Assembly (NCBI GenBank): GCA_002722385.1
Contig: PBLR01000007.1
Span: forward strand, 4,988 to 13,349
DNA: 8,362 bases
Direction of reading: 5' to 3'
DNA from: SAR116 cluster bacterium
Lineage (GTDB): Bacteria; Pseudomonadota; Alphaproteobacteria; Puniceispirillales; Puniceispirillaceae
Every line of letters starts with the position of its first letter. The stretch's first letter is position 1. Below, in pieces: positions 1-7,282 of the stretch. A program made the translations under genes and the position numbers. The notes below the pieces were generated by a model. The model had not been told where the DNA came from. It made no database searches and worked only from the letters and a program-made list of their open reading frames with translations.

Positions 1-751
1 CGACGATATCACCAGAGGTCAAAGACAGATCACGAGAGGCAAAGTCTGAGACAAAGCCGCCTGCTTCTTTGACCAGCAGATAGCCGGCAGCAATATCCCA
101 CAGGCTGAGGCCGCGTTCCCAGAAACCGTCATAACGCCCCGCCGCAACAAAGGCGAGATCAAGGGCGGCTGCCCCGAACCGGCGCACACCTGATGAGGCC
201 TGCATCACCGTTTTCAGTTCTGCCAGAAACAGCTGGTCTGTTTCGGCTGTGCCCCGACCCAGAAACGGAATACCGGTGGCAAACAGGCAATCAGCCATCT
301 TGCGGCGGCCGGATACGCGGATACGGCGGTCATTCAAAAACGCCCCGGCGCCGGTTTCTGCAAAATAAAATTCATTGCGGGCCGGATCATAAATGGTGCC
401 GGCGGTGATTTTGCCCTTATCCATAACCGCAATGGAAATGGCAAAATGCGGGATGCCATGCAGAAAATTGGTGGTCCCGTCTATGGGGTCAACAATCCAT
501 GAGGGGGTGTCTTTGTCAGCAGCCTCAACCCGGCCGCCTTCTTCCATGATAAAGCCCCAGTCCGGCCGGGCCTTGGACAGCTCAGCCTGAATAGTCCGCT
601 CAGCTGAAATATCAGCCTGGCTGACAAAATCAGCGGTCCCCTTGCGGGTAACCTGAAGGTTTTCCACTTCACCAAAATCCCGCATCATCCGCTTTGATGC
701 AGCGATTGAGGCTTTGTACATGACATTGATCAGAGCTGAACGTCCCGCCAT
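1..751 (-). CDS. suhB: Inositol monophosphatase family protein (SuhB-like), 3' end outside window
   Basis: Mg2+-dependent phosphatase of the inositol monophosphatase family, which hydrolyses myo-inositol-1-phosphate or related sugar phosphates in the cytoplasm; E. coli SuhB also acts in rRNA transcription. The 250 visible residues carry the family's metal site: E70 in a MEEGG motif, the signature WIVDPIDGTTNF (about 85-96, with D88 and D91), and WDIAAG near the C-terminus (D219). Family members are about 260-270 residues, so only a short tail is missing beyond base 1. The ATG at 751-749 is chosen because GAGG, overlapping the efp stop codon, lies just upstream. The start lies only 8 bases after that stop, so translation is probably coupled to efp. 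The family call is very sure. The exact substrate is not, since this family also includes fructose-1,6-bisphosphatase-like and histidinol-phosphatase-like members. Confidence 0.93.
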   Translation of the reverse strand, partial: MAGRSALINVMYKASIAASKRMMRDFGEVENLQVTRKGTADFVSQADISAERTIQAELSKARPDWGFIMEEGGRVEAADKDTPSWIVDPIDGTTNFLHGIPHFAISIAVMDKGKITAGTIYDPARNEFYFAETGAGAFLNDRRIRVSGRRKMADCLFATGIPFLGRGTAETDQLFLAELKTVMQASSGVRRFGAAALDLAFVAAGRYDGFWERGLSLWDIAAGYLLVKEAGGFVSDFASRDLSLTSGDIV

Positions 752-759
752 CAGACACC

Positions 760-1326
760 TCAGTCCTTTGCGCGTTCGACGTAAGTTGAATCTTCGGTTT
801 TCACCACAATGCGTGTGCCGGTTTCAATATGGGGCGGGACCATCACCCGCATGCCATTATCGACCACAGCCGGTTTGTAGGAAGACGACGCTGTCTGGCC
901 TTTCACCACTGCATCAGCCTCAACAACAGTCACAACAACCTGTTCAGGCAGGGTTACAGAAATAGGCTCACCTTCATGGCTCATCAGGGTAACGCTCATC
1001 CCATCTTGCAGAAATGTGGCCTGTTCGCCGATCATGCCTTCTGAAATAGTGAACTGCTCATAGGTCTCGCCATGCATGAAAATATACTGATCACCTTCAG
1101 CATACAGAAAGGTGCATTCCGCTTCATCCAGGATCACGCGCTCTACAGATTCAGTGGCGCGGAACCGTTCATTTAGCTTTGTGCCATCACGGATATCCCT
1201 CAATTCAACCTGAGCAAAGGCCCCGCCTTTGCCAGGTTTCACATGGCTGATTTTCACAGCAACCCACAAACGGGCTTTATGTTCAATGACATTACCTGGG
1301 CGGATGGCGTTTCCGTTTAATTTCAT
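760..1326 (-). CDS. efp: Elongation factor P
   Basis: EF-P binds between the P and E sites of stalled ribosomes and speeds peptide bond formation at consecutive prolines. At 188 residues it has the normal full length. The N-terminal KOW-like domain has the exposed loop VKPGKGGAF, whose K33 matches E. coli K34, the lysine that EpmA/EpmB modify. The middle OB domain covers roughly 65-125, and the C-terminal OB domain has the EF-P signature region KPAVVDNGMRVMVPPHIETG (about 151-170). The H in VPPHI replaces the F of enterobacterial EF-P but is, to my recollection, usual in alphaproteobacteria. The ATG at 1326 follows a GAGGA ribosome binding site. No modification enzyme gene (epmA/epmB) is in the window, so whether K33 is beta-lysylated cannot be told. 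It is followed 8 bases later by the suhB-like gene, probably in one transcript. Confidence 0.97.
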   Translation of the reverse strand: MKLNGNAIRPGNVIEHKARLWVAVKISHVKPGKGGAFAQVELRDIRDGTKLNERFRATESVERVILDEAECTFLYAEGDQYIFMHGETYEQFTISEGMIGEQATFLQDGMSVTLMSHEGEPISVTLPEQVVVTVVEADAVVKGQTASSSYKPAVVDNGMRVMVPPHIETGTRIVVKTEDSTYVERAKD

Positions 1327-1403
1327 CTCATCCTCATTTTTCTCTCACAGCAGACAGCCGCAGTATCTGTTCTGAGGGCTGGGTGATGTTCGGGTTGTGG
1401 CGT

Positions 1404-1433
1404 GTTCTAGCACCGATGCTGACGCGCTGGCAA
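1404..1433 (-). promoter_or_regulatory. Possible sigma-70-type promoter for efp-suhB
   Basis: On the minus strand, TTGCCA (1433-1428, 5 of 6 to the -35 consensus) is followed after 18 bases by TAGAAC (1409-1404, 4 of 6 to the -10 consensus). It sits in the 127-base gap-efp spacer, about 80 bases ahead of the efp start, where a separate promoter would be expected. This is pattern matching only. A small hairpin, CTGGC-AAGC-GCCAG (1427-1440), overlaps the -35 but has no T-tract, so it is not a convincing intrinsic terminator for tkt-gap. Confidence 0.3.
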
Positions 1434-1453
1434 GCGCCAGACCGGCAGTTGGG

Positions 1454-2467
1454 TCAGCTTGTGGATAATTGATGCATATAGACCGCAGTATCCAGCATCC
1501 GGTTGGCAAAGCCCCATTCATTGTCATACCAGCCCATGATCCGCACAAACCGGCCGTCTTGGACCTGGGTTTGGGTCAAGTCTGCCACACATGAATGGCG
1601 GTTATGGTTGAAGTCGATAGAGACCAGGGGCAGCTGGTTCACACCCAGAACGCCTTTCATCGGGCCTTTCGCTGCATCACTCAGTGCCTTGTTTACCGCG
1701 GCGATATCGCAGCTCTGTTTGGCATAGAAATGCAGATCAACCACAGACACATTGTCTGTTGGCACCCGAACAGCTGAGCCATCCAGACGGCCATCCAGTT
1801 CAGGCAGTACAAGGCCGACCGCGCGTGCCGCCCCGGTAGTGGTCGGTACAATAGATCTGGCACCAGACCGGGCCCGCCGTAAATCTTTGTGCGAATTATC
1901 AAGGATATTCTGATCCCCTGTATAGGCATGAATGGTGGTCATATTGCCTGAGATCAGCCCGAAAGTGTCATTCATCACCTTTGCCATCGGGGCAAGGCAG
2001 TTGGTGGTACAGGACGCGTTAGAGACAATCATATGCTCATCTCTCAGCTTGTCATGATTAACCCCGTAAACAACAGTAAAATCCGCAGCTTTGGCTGGCG
2101 CGGAAATCAGCACCTTTTTTGCGCCAGCAGACAGATGGGCAGAGGATTTGTCGCGGCTGTTAAACTTGCCTGAACATTCCAGCACGATATCAATATCATG
2201 GGCCCCATGCGGCAGCAGCGCTGGATCACGTTCATGGGTGATCGTCATCTTGCCTTTGCCCGCATCCATCCAGTTTTCGCCAAAGGTGATTTTGTGATCA
2301 AAATGGCCATGAGTTGAATCAAATTCCAGCAGATGCGCCATCACGTCAGACGCGCCTGGGGAATTCACCGAGACAACTTCCACGTCATCTCTGCCTGATT
2401 CAATCAGAGACCGGAGAACAAGACGGCCAATCCGGCCAAAGCCGTTGATCGCGATACGTATTGCCAT
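1454..2467 (-). CDS. gap: Glyceraldehyde-3-phosphate dehydrogenase, class I
   Basis: Phosphorylating GAPDH interconverts glyceraldehyde-3-phosphate and 1,3-bisphosphoglycerate in glycolysis/gluconeogenesis. At 337 residues it is full length. The Rossmann start is INGFGRIGR (7-15). The active site is SNASCTTNC with catalytic C153, and H180 in TTIHAYTGDQ is the partner histidine. The C-terminal WYDNEWGF (313-320) is intact. Two cofactor-site positions are unusual: the usual Asp after Asn at the end of the second beta strand is Ser (VNSPGAS, S36), and the usual Pro before HKDLRR is Ser (S192). Both changes are linked in the family to NADP(H) acceptance. The overall pattern (NS-type loop, CSGKFNSRDK) somewhat resembles Bacillus GapB. 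The ATG at 2467 has a strong GGAGG 10 bases upstream. It follows tkt by 41 bases and is probably co-transcribed with it. Function sure; cofactor inferred. Confidence 0.97.
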   Translation of the reverse strand: MAIRIAINGFGRIGRLVLRSLIESGRDDVEVVSVNSPGASDVMAHLLEFDSTHGHFDHKITFGENWMDAGKGKMTITHERDPALLPHGAHDIDIVLECSGKFNSRDKSSAHLSAGAKKVLISAPAKAADFTVVYGVNHDKLRDEHMIVSNASCTTNCLAPMAKVMNDTFGLISGNMTTIHAYTGDQNILDNSHKDLRRARSGARSIVPTTTGAARAVGLVLPELDGRLDGSAVRVPTDNVSVVDLHFYAKQSCDIAAVNKALSDAAKGPMKGVLGVNQLPLVSIDFNHNRHSCVADLTQTQVQDGRFVRIMGWYDNEWGFANRMLDTAVYMHQLSTS

Positions 2468-2508
2468 GGTGTGTTCACCTCCCGTTTCGGTGGTTAAGCT
2501 GATACGTC

Positions 2509-4491
2509 TTAGGCCAACTGGTCTTGTGCAGCGCGGACAACAGCCTCAGCAGTGATGCCGAAATGCTGATATAAGGCTGGTGCCGGGGCAGACGCCCCAA
2601 ATCCGGTCATGCCGACAAACGCCCCTTTGCCGCCGGTCAAGGCTGCCCAGCCCATTTCCAGTCCGGCTTCGACAACCACAAGGGCTTGTGATGGCCCCAG
2701 CAGCTCTGCTTTATAGGCCTCATCCTGTGCCAGCAGCAGATCCAGACAAGGAACAGACACCAGCCGGGTCGGCAGGCCAGCTGCCTCCAGCATGGTTCTG
2801 GCTTCAGCGGCTAGGCTGGCTTCTGAGCCACTGGCAAGCAATGTCACCTGCGGCGCTGCAGAGGCTTCAGCCAAAATATAGCCGCCCCGGGCAGATTTGT
2901 TCTCAGCGATATCTTCGCCCAGACGCAATTGTGGCAGGCCCTGGCGGCTGAGCGCAAGAACAGATGGTGTGGCTCTGCTGTCAAGCGCGATCTGCCAGGC
3001 TTCAGCTGTTTCAACAATATCAGCCGGGCGGAACACATTCAGATTAGGGATTGCGCGCAAGGCGGCCAGATGTTCAACCGGCTGGTGGGTTGGCCCGTCT
3101 TCACCAAGGCCAATACTGTCATGTGTCATCACATAGACAACCCGCTGGCCCATCAGCGCAGACAGGCGGATGGACGGCCGGCAATAATCGGTAAACACCA
3201 GAAAGGTGCCGCCAAAGGGGATCAGCCCGCCATGCAGGGCAACACCGTTCATTGCTGCGGCCATGCCATGTTCACGCACACCATAATGCACATAGCTTCC
3301 AGCCGGTGTTGCGGCGGCAAAAATGTTATGTCCGCCAACTTTGGTATTGTTTGAGCCAGTCAGATCAGCAGACCCGCCAAATAAAGACGGGACATGATCA
3401 AACAAGGCTTCAATCGTTTTCTGGCTGGCAACACGGGTGGCAACCTTCTGCGGTGCCTCACGCAGCTGGTCTTTGAATGCAGCAATCGCCGCCTGGGTTG
3501 CGGCCTGCACATCACCGCTTACATCGGCTTCAAACTGGTCTTTTGTTTGTGCGGTGCTAAGACGGGCCTGCCAGTTTGCGTGGACAGCCTGGCCCCTGGT
3601 TCCGGCAGCCCGCCAGTCAGCCAGAATCTCATCAGGGATCACAAAGGCAGGGGCATCCCAGCCTAGCCCTTCACGGACTGCGGCGATTTCCTCATCACCC
3701 AGCGGTGCACCATGGGCCTTTGCGGTACCGCCAACCTTAGCAGACCCTTTGCCGATGGTGGTTTTACAGCGGATCAAAACCGGTTTGTCTGTAATGGTTT
3801 TCGCGGTTGTCAGGGCCGCATCAACAGCCGCCATATCATGCCCGTCACAAGCCAGCACCTGCCATTGGCAGGCTTCAAACCGGCCGGTAATATCATCAGA
3901 CACGGTGATGTCTGTGCTGCCGTCAATTGAAATGCCGTTATCATCAAACAGAACGATCAGCTTGTTCAGTTTCAGGTGGCCAGCAAGGGAAATCGCCTCA
4001 TGGCTGATGCCTTCCATCAGACAGCCATCCCCGGCAATCACATAGGTGTGATGGTCAACAAGATCATCCCCATATTTGGCCGCGAGATGACGTTCAGCCA
4101 TCGCCATGCCCACAGCGTTGGCAATCCCCTGACCAAGCGGGCCGGTTGTGGTTTCAATCCCTGCAGCATGGCCAAATTCGGGGTGACCCGCTGTCGGGCT
4201 GCCCAGCTGGCGGAAATTTTTAATCGCGTCAATCGTCATGTCCGGATAGCCGGTCAGATGCAACAGAGCATAAATCAGCATAGAGCCATGTCCGGCAGAC
4301 AGCACAAATCTGTCCCGGTCAGGCCAGTCCGGCTGAGAAGGGTCAAATTTCAGATGACGTGTGAACAGAACAGTTGCCGCCTCAGCACAGCCCATCGGCA
4401 TGCCCGGGTGACCTGAATTTGCGGCCTGAACGGCATCCATGGCAAGAACCCGAATTGCGTTTGCCATAGGCTGTGAGGGAAGGGCTGACAT
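2509..4491 (-). CDS. tkt: Transketolase
   Basis: Thiamine diphosphate (ThDP) enzyme that moves two-carbon units between sugar phosphates in the non-oxidative pentose phosphate pathway (and the Calvin cycle where present). At 660 residues it has the usual length. The N-terminal ThDP/Mg domain shows SGHPGMPMG (26-34), [14 protein letters not shown] (65-78) and the ThDP motif GDGCLMEG (154-161) ending at N185 in [10 protein letters not shown]. The pyrimidine-binding domain has [15 protein letters not shown] with catalytic E407, then [20 protein letters not shown] (456-475). A C-terminal transketolase domain follows. The ATG at 4491 is preceded by AAGGA with a good spacing. All key residues looked for are present. 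It is the first clear gene of a leftward unit with gap. No Rubisco or phosphoribulokinase gene is visible, so a Calvin-cycle role cannot be claimed. Confidence 0.97.
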   Translation of the reverse strand: MSALPSQPMANAIRVLAMDAVQAANSGHPGMPMGCAEAATVLFTRHLKFDPSQPDWPDRDRFVLSAGHGSMLIYALLHLTGYPDMTIDAIKNFRQLGSPTAGHPEFGHAAGIETTTGPLGQGIANAVGMAMAERHLAAKYGDDLVDHHTYVIAGDGCLMEGISHEAISLAGHLKLNKLIVLFDDNGISIDGSTDITVSDDITGRFEACQWQVLACDGHDMAAVDAALTTAKTITDKPVLIRCKTTIGKGSAKVGGTAKAHGAPLGDEEIAAVREGLGWDAPAFVIPDEILADWRAAGTRGQAVHANWQARLSTAQTKDQFEADVSGDVQAATQAAIAAFKDQLREAPQKVATRVASQKTIEALFDHVPSLFGGSADLTGSNNTKVGGHNIFAAATPAGSYVHYGVREHGMAAAMNGVALHGGLIPFGGTFLVFTDYCRPSIRLSALMGQRVVYVMTHDSIGLGEDGPTHQPVEHLAALRAIPNLNVFRPADIVETAEAWQIALDSRATPSVLALSRQGLPQLRLGEDIAENKSARGGYILAEASAAPQVTLLASGSEASLAAEARTMLEAAGLPTRLVSVPCLDLLLAQDEAYKAELLGPSQALVVVEAGLEMGWAALTGGKGAFVGMTGFGASAPAPALYQHFGITAEAVVRAAQDQLA

Positions 4492-4519
4492 ATCTGTTTT
4501 CCTTGTGCTTGGGGACCGG

Positions 4520-4666
4520 TCACAGGATGGCGGCGGACAGCAGGGCCGTCATCTTGCGCGCAATGTGCATAAATTCGTCTGATTCGTCAATCTGCAGCGA
4601 CCATCCGGCATCAGAAATGCCGAAATCAGCCGCCCCTTCATGCGCGGTGTTCAGGCAGCCGGTCAC
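4520..4666 (-). CDS. Doubtful small ORF (48 codons) upstream of tkt
   Basis: I do not recognise this product. A GTG at 4666 opens a 48-residue frame that ends with TGA at 4522-4520, 28 bases before the tkt start. The middle and end look like a small acidic-to-amphipathic protein ([12 protein letters not shown], then [16 protein letters not shown], which could form a helix), and the third codon positions are rich in G/C, as in the neighbouring genes. Against it: there is no ATG start, no clear ribosome binding site, and a TAG stop directly upstream in the same frame. It could be a real short peptide, a decayed gene end, or simply the tkt leader. If real, it would be co-transcribed with tkt. 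Confidence 0.25.
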   Translation of the reverse strand: MTGCLNTAHEGAADFGISDAGWSLQIDESDEFMHIARKMTALLSAAIL

Positions 4667-4889
4667 GGGCTAATCATTGGCTGGCAAGGTCCCGCGCGCC
4701 GGTGCAGCAAAATCAGGTTTACCTAAACAGCAAGACAGGCGGTCAGACAGGGTTGTCTTTTTTGCAAATTGATTCCAGACTGATTCGCGGTGTTGTACCT
4801 TTTCAGAACAGATTTTCGGGCTGCGTTCTGGCCCGATGATTGTCCAGGCGACCCTTCCCGTCTTTTGCGCAGAAAGCATAACGCAGACC
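4667..4889. other. Divergent intergenic region between tkt and the zapA operon
   Basis: About 220 bases without a convincing gene. It must contain or lie next to promoters for both directions, but I could not pick a good -35/-10 pair on either strand. Visible details are a short hairpin AGACA-GGGT-TGTCT (4745-4758) followed by a run of T (to 4763) on the plus strand, and a 10-base inverted repeat AGGTTTACCT near 4716-4725. A minus-strand frame across 4897-4670 exists, but its codons are unlike the neighbouring genes, so it is not called. Confidence 0.5.
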
Positions 4890-5177
4890 ATGAGCACATC
4901 ACGCCTCTCTACCGCGGTTCACGAGCTTGAGCAGGCTTTGGCCGCCCTTGATGAGACCATGCAGGCCGCCGCGCAAAAGCTGCAGGACAGGCAACAGCCA
5001 CCAACAGAAGCCGTGCCATCGGTCGGCGGTGATTTGGTGCCGGCCAAACAGGTGCGTGAAGAATTGGTTGCTGTTCAGCAGATGGTCAGTTCCGCAGCTG
5101 AGCTGATTGCCCTTGCCCGCACAGCTGGCAGCCCGAAGACAGACGGGCCGGCCACTGATGGTCAGGAGATGCACTGA
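4890..5177 (+). CDS. Small coiled-coil protein, DUF4164-like, upstream of zapA
   Basis: A 95-residue protein of unknown function. Residues 7-35 (HELEQALAALDETM and onward) and about 53-78 (VREELVAVQQMVSSAAELIAL) look like two helices suited to coiled-coil formation, joined by a Pro/Gly-rich linker. The tail is polar. There is no signal peptide or membrane segment. Alphaproteobacteria commonly carry a DUF4164 protein of this size directly before zapA, and that position is the main reason for the call. The ATG at 4890 is preferred to the in-frame ATG at 4836 because the predicted helix begins just after it and the 18 extra residues look non-coding; its ribosome binding site (AGAAAG region) is weak. 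Its stop codon overlaps the zapA start (TGATG), which suggests translational coupling and perhaps a related role at the division site. Confidence 0.7.
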   Translation: MSTSRLSTAVHELEQALAALDETMQAAAQKLQDRQQPPTEAVPSVGGDLVPAKQVREELVAVQQMVSSAAELIALARTAGSPKTDGPATDGQEMH

Positions 5178-5515
5178 TGAGCCAGTCTATTGTTACCATC
5201 AGGCTGAATGGCCAGCCTTATCAGATGGGGTGTGATGCCGGACAGGAAGATCATATTGAAACGCTGGGCAGAGAGGTTGACGGCGTGATCAGCCAGCTGA
5301 CACAGTCTGTTGGCCAGATTGGCGAGGCAAGATTGCTGGCTATGGCAGCGTTGATCATCGCTGACAGGAAGCCTGAGAAGGGCAGTGCTGCCCCGGCCGC
5401 TTCACCTGCTGACAGGGCTATGTCCCCGGACCAGCTTGACCAGATTGCCGAACAGCTTGAAGCGATGGCGGGCCGGGTTAATCAGCTCAACACGCAGCTT
5501 GCTAAACTGTCTTAA
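5177..5515 (+). CDS. zapA: Cell division protein ZapA
   Basis: ZapA binds FtsZ and cross-links its filaments at mid-cell. The 112-residue length fits the family. The N-terminal globular part shows the family pattern: SIVTIRLNGQPYQMGCDAGQE (about 4-24), then HIETLGREVD and GQIGEARLLAMAALIIAD (46-63). A short Ala/Pro-rich linker (about 68-82) leads to a C-terminal helix (84-111, QLDQIAEQLEAMAGRVNQLN) expected to form the dimer/tetramer coiled coil. The start ATG overlaps the previous stop by one base and has AGGAG 8 bases upstream. The 6S RNA follows directly, as in E. coli. Confidence 0.93.
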   Translation: MSQSIVTIRLNGQPYQMGCDAGQEDHIETLGREVDGVISQLTQSVGQIGEARLLAMAALIIADRKPEKGSAAPAASPADRAMSPDQLDQIAEQLEAMAGRVNQLNTQLAKLS

Positions 5516-5527
5516 ATGCCCTATTTC
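5499..5527 (+). promoter_or_regulatory. Possible promoter for 6S RNA
   Basis: TTGCTA (5499-5504) and TATTTC (5522-5527) are separated by exactly 17 bases and would place a start near 5534, close to the predicted 5' end of the 6S closing stem. The -10 matches the consensus poorly (3 of 6). The 6S RNA could equally be processed from the zapA transcript. Confidence 0.3.
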
Positions 5528-5698
5528 AAGAGATGTGGCGGCTGGGCTTCGCGCGCGGCATTTCAATCCCTGGGACCATAATCTTCTGTAGGGGACTGCC
5601 TCTGGCCCGATCGCGGTCTGGCTATCGTGGTGCCCACCTGTTTTACAGGTCACAGAGGATGAAAAGATCCAACGGTTGTTCCGGCTGTCACCGTCCTT
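5528..5698 (+). ncRNA. ssrS: 6S RNA
   Basis: 6S RNA mimics an open promoter and sequesters sigma-70 RNA polymerase, mainly in stationary phase. The sequence folds as expected. A closing stem pairs 5532-5545 (GATGTGGCGGCTGG) with 5681-5695 (one bulged C, some G-U pairs), extended by AAG (5528-5530) with CTT (5696-5698). An open central region follows, containing CAATCCCTGGGACCAT on the 5' side. The upper stem pairs CCTCTG (5599-5604) with CAGAGG (5653-5658). Above it are small hairpins 5606-5611/5624-5630 and ACCTGT/ACAGGT (5636-5650). GGAT-GAAAAG-ATCC (5657-5670) is a possible alternative hairpin on the 3' side of the bubble. The position between zapA and fau is the classic ssrS location. The ends are approximate. 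A T-rich stretch (5697-5706) follows. Confidence 0.88.
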
Positions 5699-5770
5699 AT
5701 TTTATTGTGAACAGGCCGCGGTATATGCGCGATTACAGACCCCCATCTGGCTGGAGCCACTGACTATATT

Positions 5771-6385
5771 ATGCCTGCTCGTCCGCCCCTTTCTGATCCT
5801 CTGGCTGTTGATGAAGCCAAGGCGTCTTTGCGCAGGCAGGCTGCTGAAACCCGCGCCCGGCTGGCTGAACAGGCTGACAGCGATATCCAGGCCCTTGCCG
5901 GTCAGGCTGACAGCTTTATGACCCGCTTTTCGCCGCAGGTTGTGGCGGGTTACTGGCCGGTCCGGTCTGAGTTGAATATATTGCCGTTTCTGGCCGCGCT
6001 GCAGGACAGAGGCGCAGATTTATGTCTACCGATAACCGGCCCCGCCGGCACCGCGCTCAGCTTTCATGCCTGGGATTATGGGGCTGAGCTGGATCTCGGC
6101 CGCTATAATATTCAGCAGCCCTTTGCCGATGCAGACCAGCTGATACCAGATGTTATCTGTGTGCCGCTTCTGGCGTTTGATGCGGCCTGTCACCGGCTGG
6201 GTTATGGCGGCGGTTATTATGACCGGACATTAGCCGCTTTGAAAGAGGGTGGGCACAAGGTTGCCGCGGTGGGTATGGCTTATGCCGGTCAGGAGCTGGA
6301 CCAGCTTGTCATCGGTCCTTATGATCAGTCCCTTGATGATGTGCTGACGCCGCAAGGCTGGCGACAGGCCCCAGACAACAGATAA
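5771..6385 (+). CDS. fau: 5-formyltetrahydrofolate cyclo-ligase
   Basis: Converts 5-formyltetrahydrofolate to 5,10-methenyltetrahydrofolate using ATP, returning stored folate to one-carbon metabolism (5-FCL, MTHFS, YgfA). At 204 residues it has the usual length. Visible features are the N-terminal helix with KASLRRQAAETRARL (about 17-31), the GYWPVRSELNILPFL segment (60-74) and the nucleotide/substrate signature FDAACHRLGYGGGYYDR (about 136-152), followed by VGMAYAGQ. The C-terminal HDxxxD-like region is represented by PYDQSLDDVLTPQGW. The ATG at 5771 has only a weak, distant GGAG, and no better start is visible. It follows the 6S RNA by about 70 bases, as ygfA does in E. coli, where the two are co-transcribed. 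Confidence 0.95.
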   Translation: MPARPPLSDPLAVDEAKASLRRQAAETRARLAEQADSDIQALAGQADSFMTRFSPQVVAGYWPVRSELNILPFLAALQDRGADLCLPITGPAGTALSFHAWDYGAELDLGRYNIQQPFADADQLIPDVICVPLLAFDAACHRLGYGGGYYDRTLAALKEGGHKVAAVGMAYAGQELDQLVIGPYDQSLDDVLTPQGWRQAPDNR

Positions 6386-6411
6386 ACTGAAGTGAGAGTA
6401 GCAAAAGACAG

Positions 6412-7221
6412 ATGCGTGTTTTATTTTTAGGGGACATTGTTGGCCGGGCGGCGCGACAGGCGGTGATTGAGCAGATGCCCGGTCTGCGGGGTGAGCTGGG
6501 CTGTGATTTCGTGGTTGTGAATTGCGAGAATGCGGCTGGCGGCTTTGGCGTGACCCCGGCGATATGTGATGAGCTGTTTGCCAGCGGCATTGATGTTCTG
6601 ACCACAGGCAATCATGTGTTTGACAAGGCGGAAATCACGTCTTACATGGCCAGCCAGCCGAAACTGATCCGGCCGATCAATATGGCTGAAGGCCTGCCCG
6701 GGCAGGGCCGCACAATTGTGCAGAATGCAGCAGGTCTGCGGCTGGGGGTGGTCAATATTATGGCCAATCTGTTTATGGCTGAAAATGCCAACGCCTTTGC
6801 TGCGGCTGATCAGATCAAGGCCAATATGAAATTGGGCCGGGATGTTGACGCGCTGGTTGTGGATTTCCATGGTGAGGCCACATCTGAAAAAATGGCGATG
6901 GGGCATTATTTTGATGGTGCGGCGTCACTAGTGGTGGGCACACATACCCATATTCCGACCGCCGATTGCCGCATTTTAAACGGGGGTACAGCCTATCAGA
7001 CTGATGCCGGTATGTGTGGTGATTATGATTCTGTCATTGGTATGGATAAGGGCGCGGCCACAGGCCGGTTCACAGGTGTGCCAGGCGGGCGGCTGTCTGT
7101 TGCCGGTGGTGAGCCGAGCTTATGCGGGCTGATGGTTGATATTGATGCGGCAACCGGGCTGGCCACAAAGGTTGTGCCGTTCAGGCGGGGCGGGGCACTG
7201 GAAAACGCGACGTCTGTCTGA
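6412..7221 (+). CDS. ymdB: YmdB-type metallophosphoesterase (TIGR00282 family)
   Basis: Di-metal phosphoesterase. Bacillus YmdB hydrolyses cyclic nucleotides and affects biofilm and motility; the role in alphaproteobacteria is not settled. At 269 residues it has the family length. All expected metal and catalytic residues are visible: D8 in LFLGDIVGR, E39-N40 in VVNCENAAGG, N67-H68 in TTGNHVFD, H153 in VDFHGEATSEK, and H178 and H180 in VGTHTHIPTAD. The conserved later block TDAGMCGDYDSVIGM (197-211) is also present. The ATG at 6412 comes 26 bases after fau, with a weak purine-rich ribosome binding site. No signal peptide is present, so the protein is cytoplasmic. The gene symbol is by homology to the Bacillus gene and should not be confused with E. 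coli ymdB, an unrelated macrodomain protein. Confidence 0.93.
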   Translation: MRVLFLGDIVGRAARQAVIEQMPGLRGELGCDFVVVNCENAAGGFGVTPAICDELFASGIDVLTTGNHVFDKAEITSYMASQPKLIRPINMAEGLPGQGRTIVQNAAGLRLGVVNIMANLFMAENANAFAAADQIKANMKLGRDVDALVVDFHGEATSEKMAMGHYFDGAASLVVGTHTHIPTADCRILNGGTAYQTDAGMCGDYDSVIGMDKGAATGRFTGVPGGRLSVAGGEPSLCGLMVDIDAATGLATKVVPFRRGGALENATSV

Positions 7222-7282
7222 TATATGAGGAGCGGGCTGAGTTATCAGACGTGAAGACAACCACCGGACAGGAACAGGTATC

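Noticed and set aside
1427..1440. Hairpin CTGGC-AAGC-GCCAG after gap as an intrinsic terminator
   Set aside because: The stem is 5 bp and no T-tract follows on the minus strand.
1345..1548. 67-codon minus-strand frame over the gap 3' end and the gap-efp spacer
   Set aside because: Half of it is the gap sequence read in another frame, and the rest shows no family features.
2580..4416. Several long plus-strand frames opposite tkt (up to 202 codons)
   Set aside because: They are antisense shadows of a clearly conserved transketolase in a GC-rich gene.
4716..4725. Inverted repeat AGGTTTACCT as an operator
   Set aside because: Only 10 bases, with no second copy noticed and no neighbouring regulator; chance is likely.
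4670..4897. 75-codon minus-strand frame across the tkt/zapA divergent region
   Set aside because: Its codon use (rare-looking AGG, GGA, TTA mix) and composition are unlike the flanking genes, it has no recognisable motif, and it overlaps the probable promoter region.
5533..5763. Plus-strand frame of 76 codons between zapA and fau
   Set aside because: It lies across the 6S RNA; the base pairing explains the sequence better than a Cys/Arg-rich peptide would.
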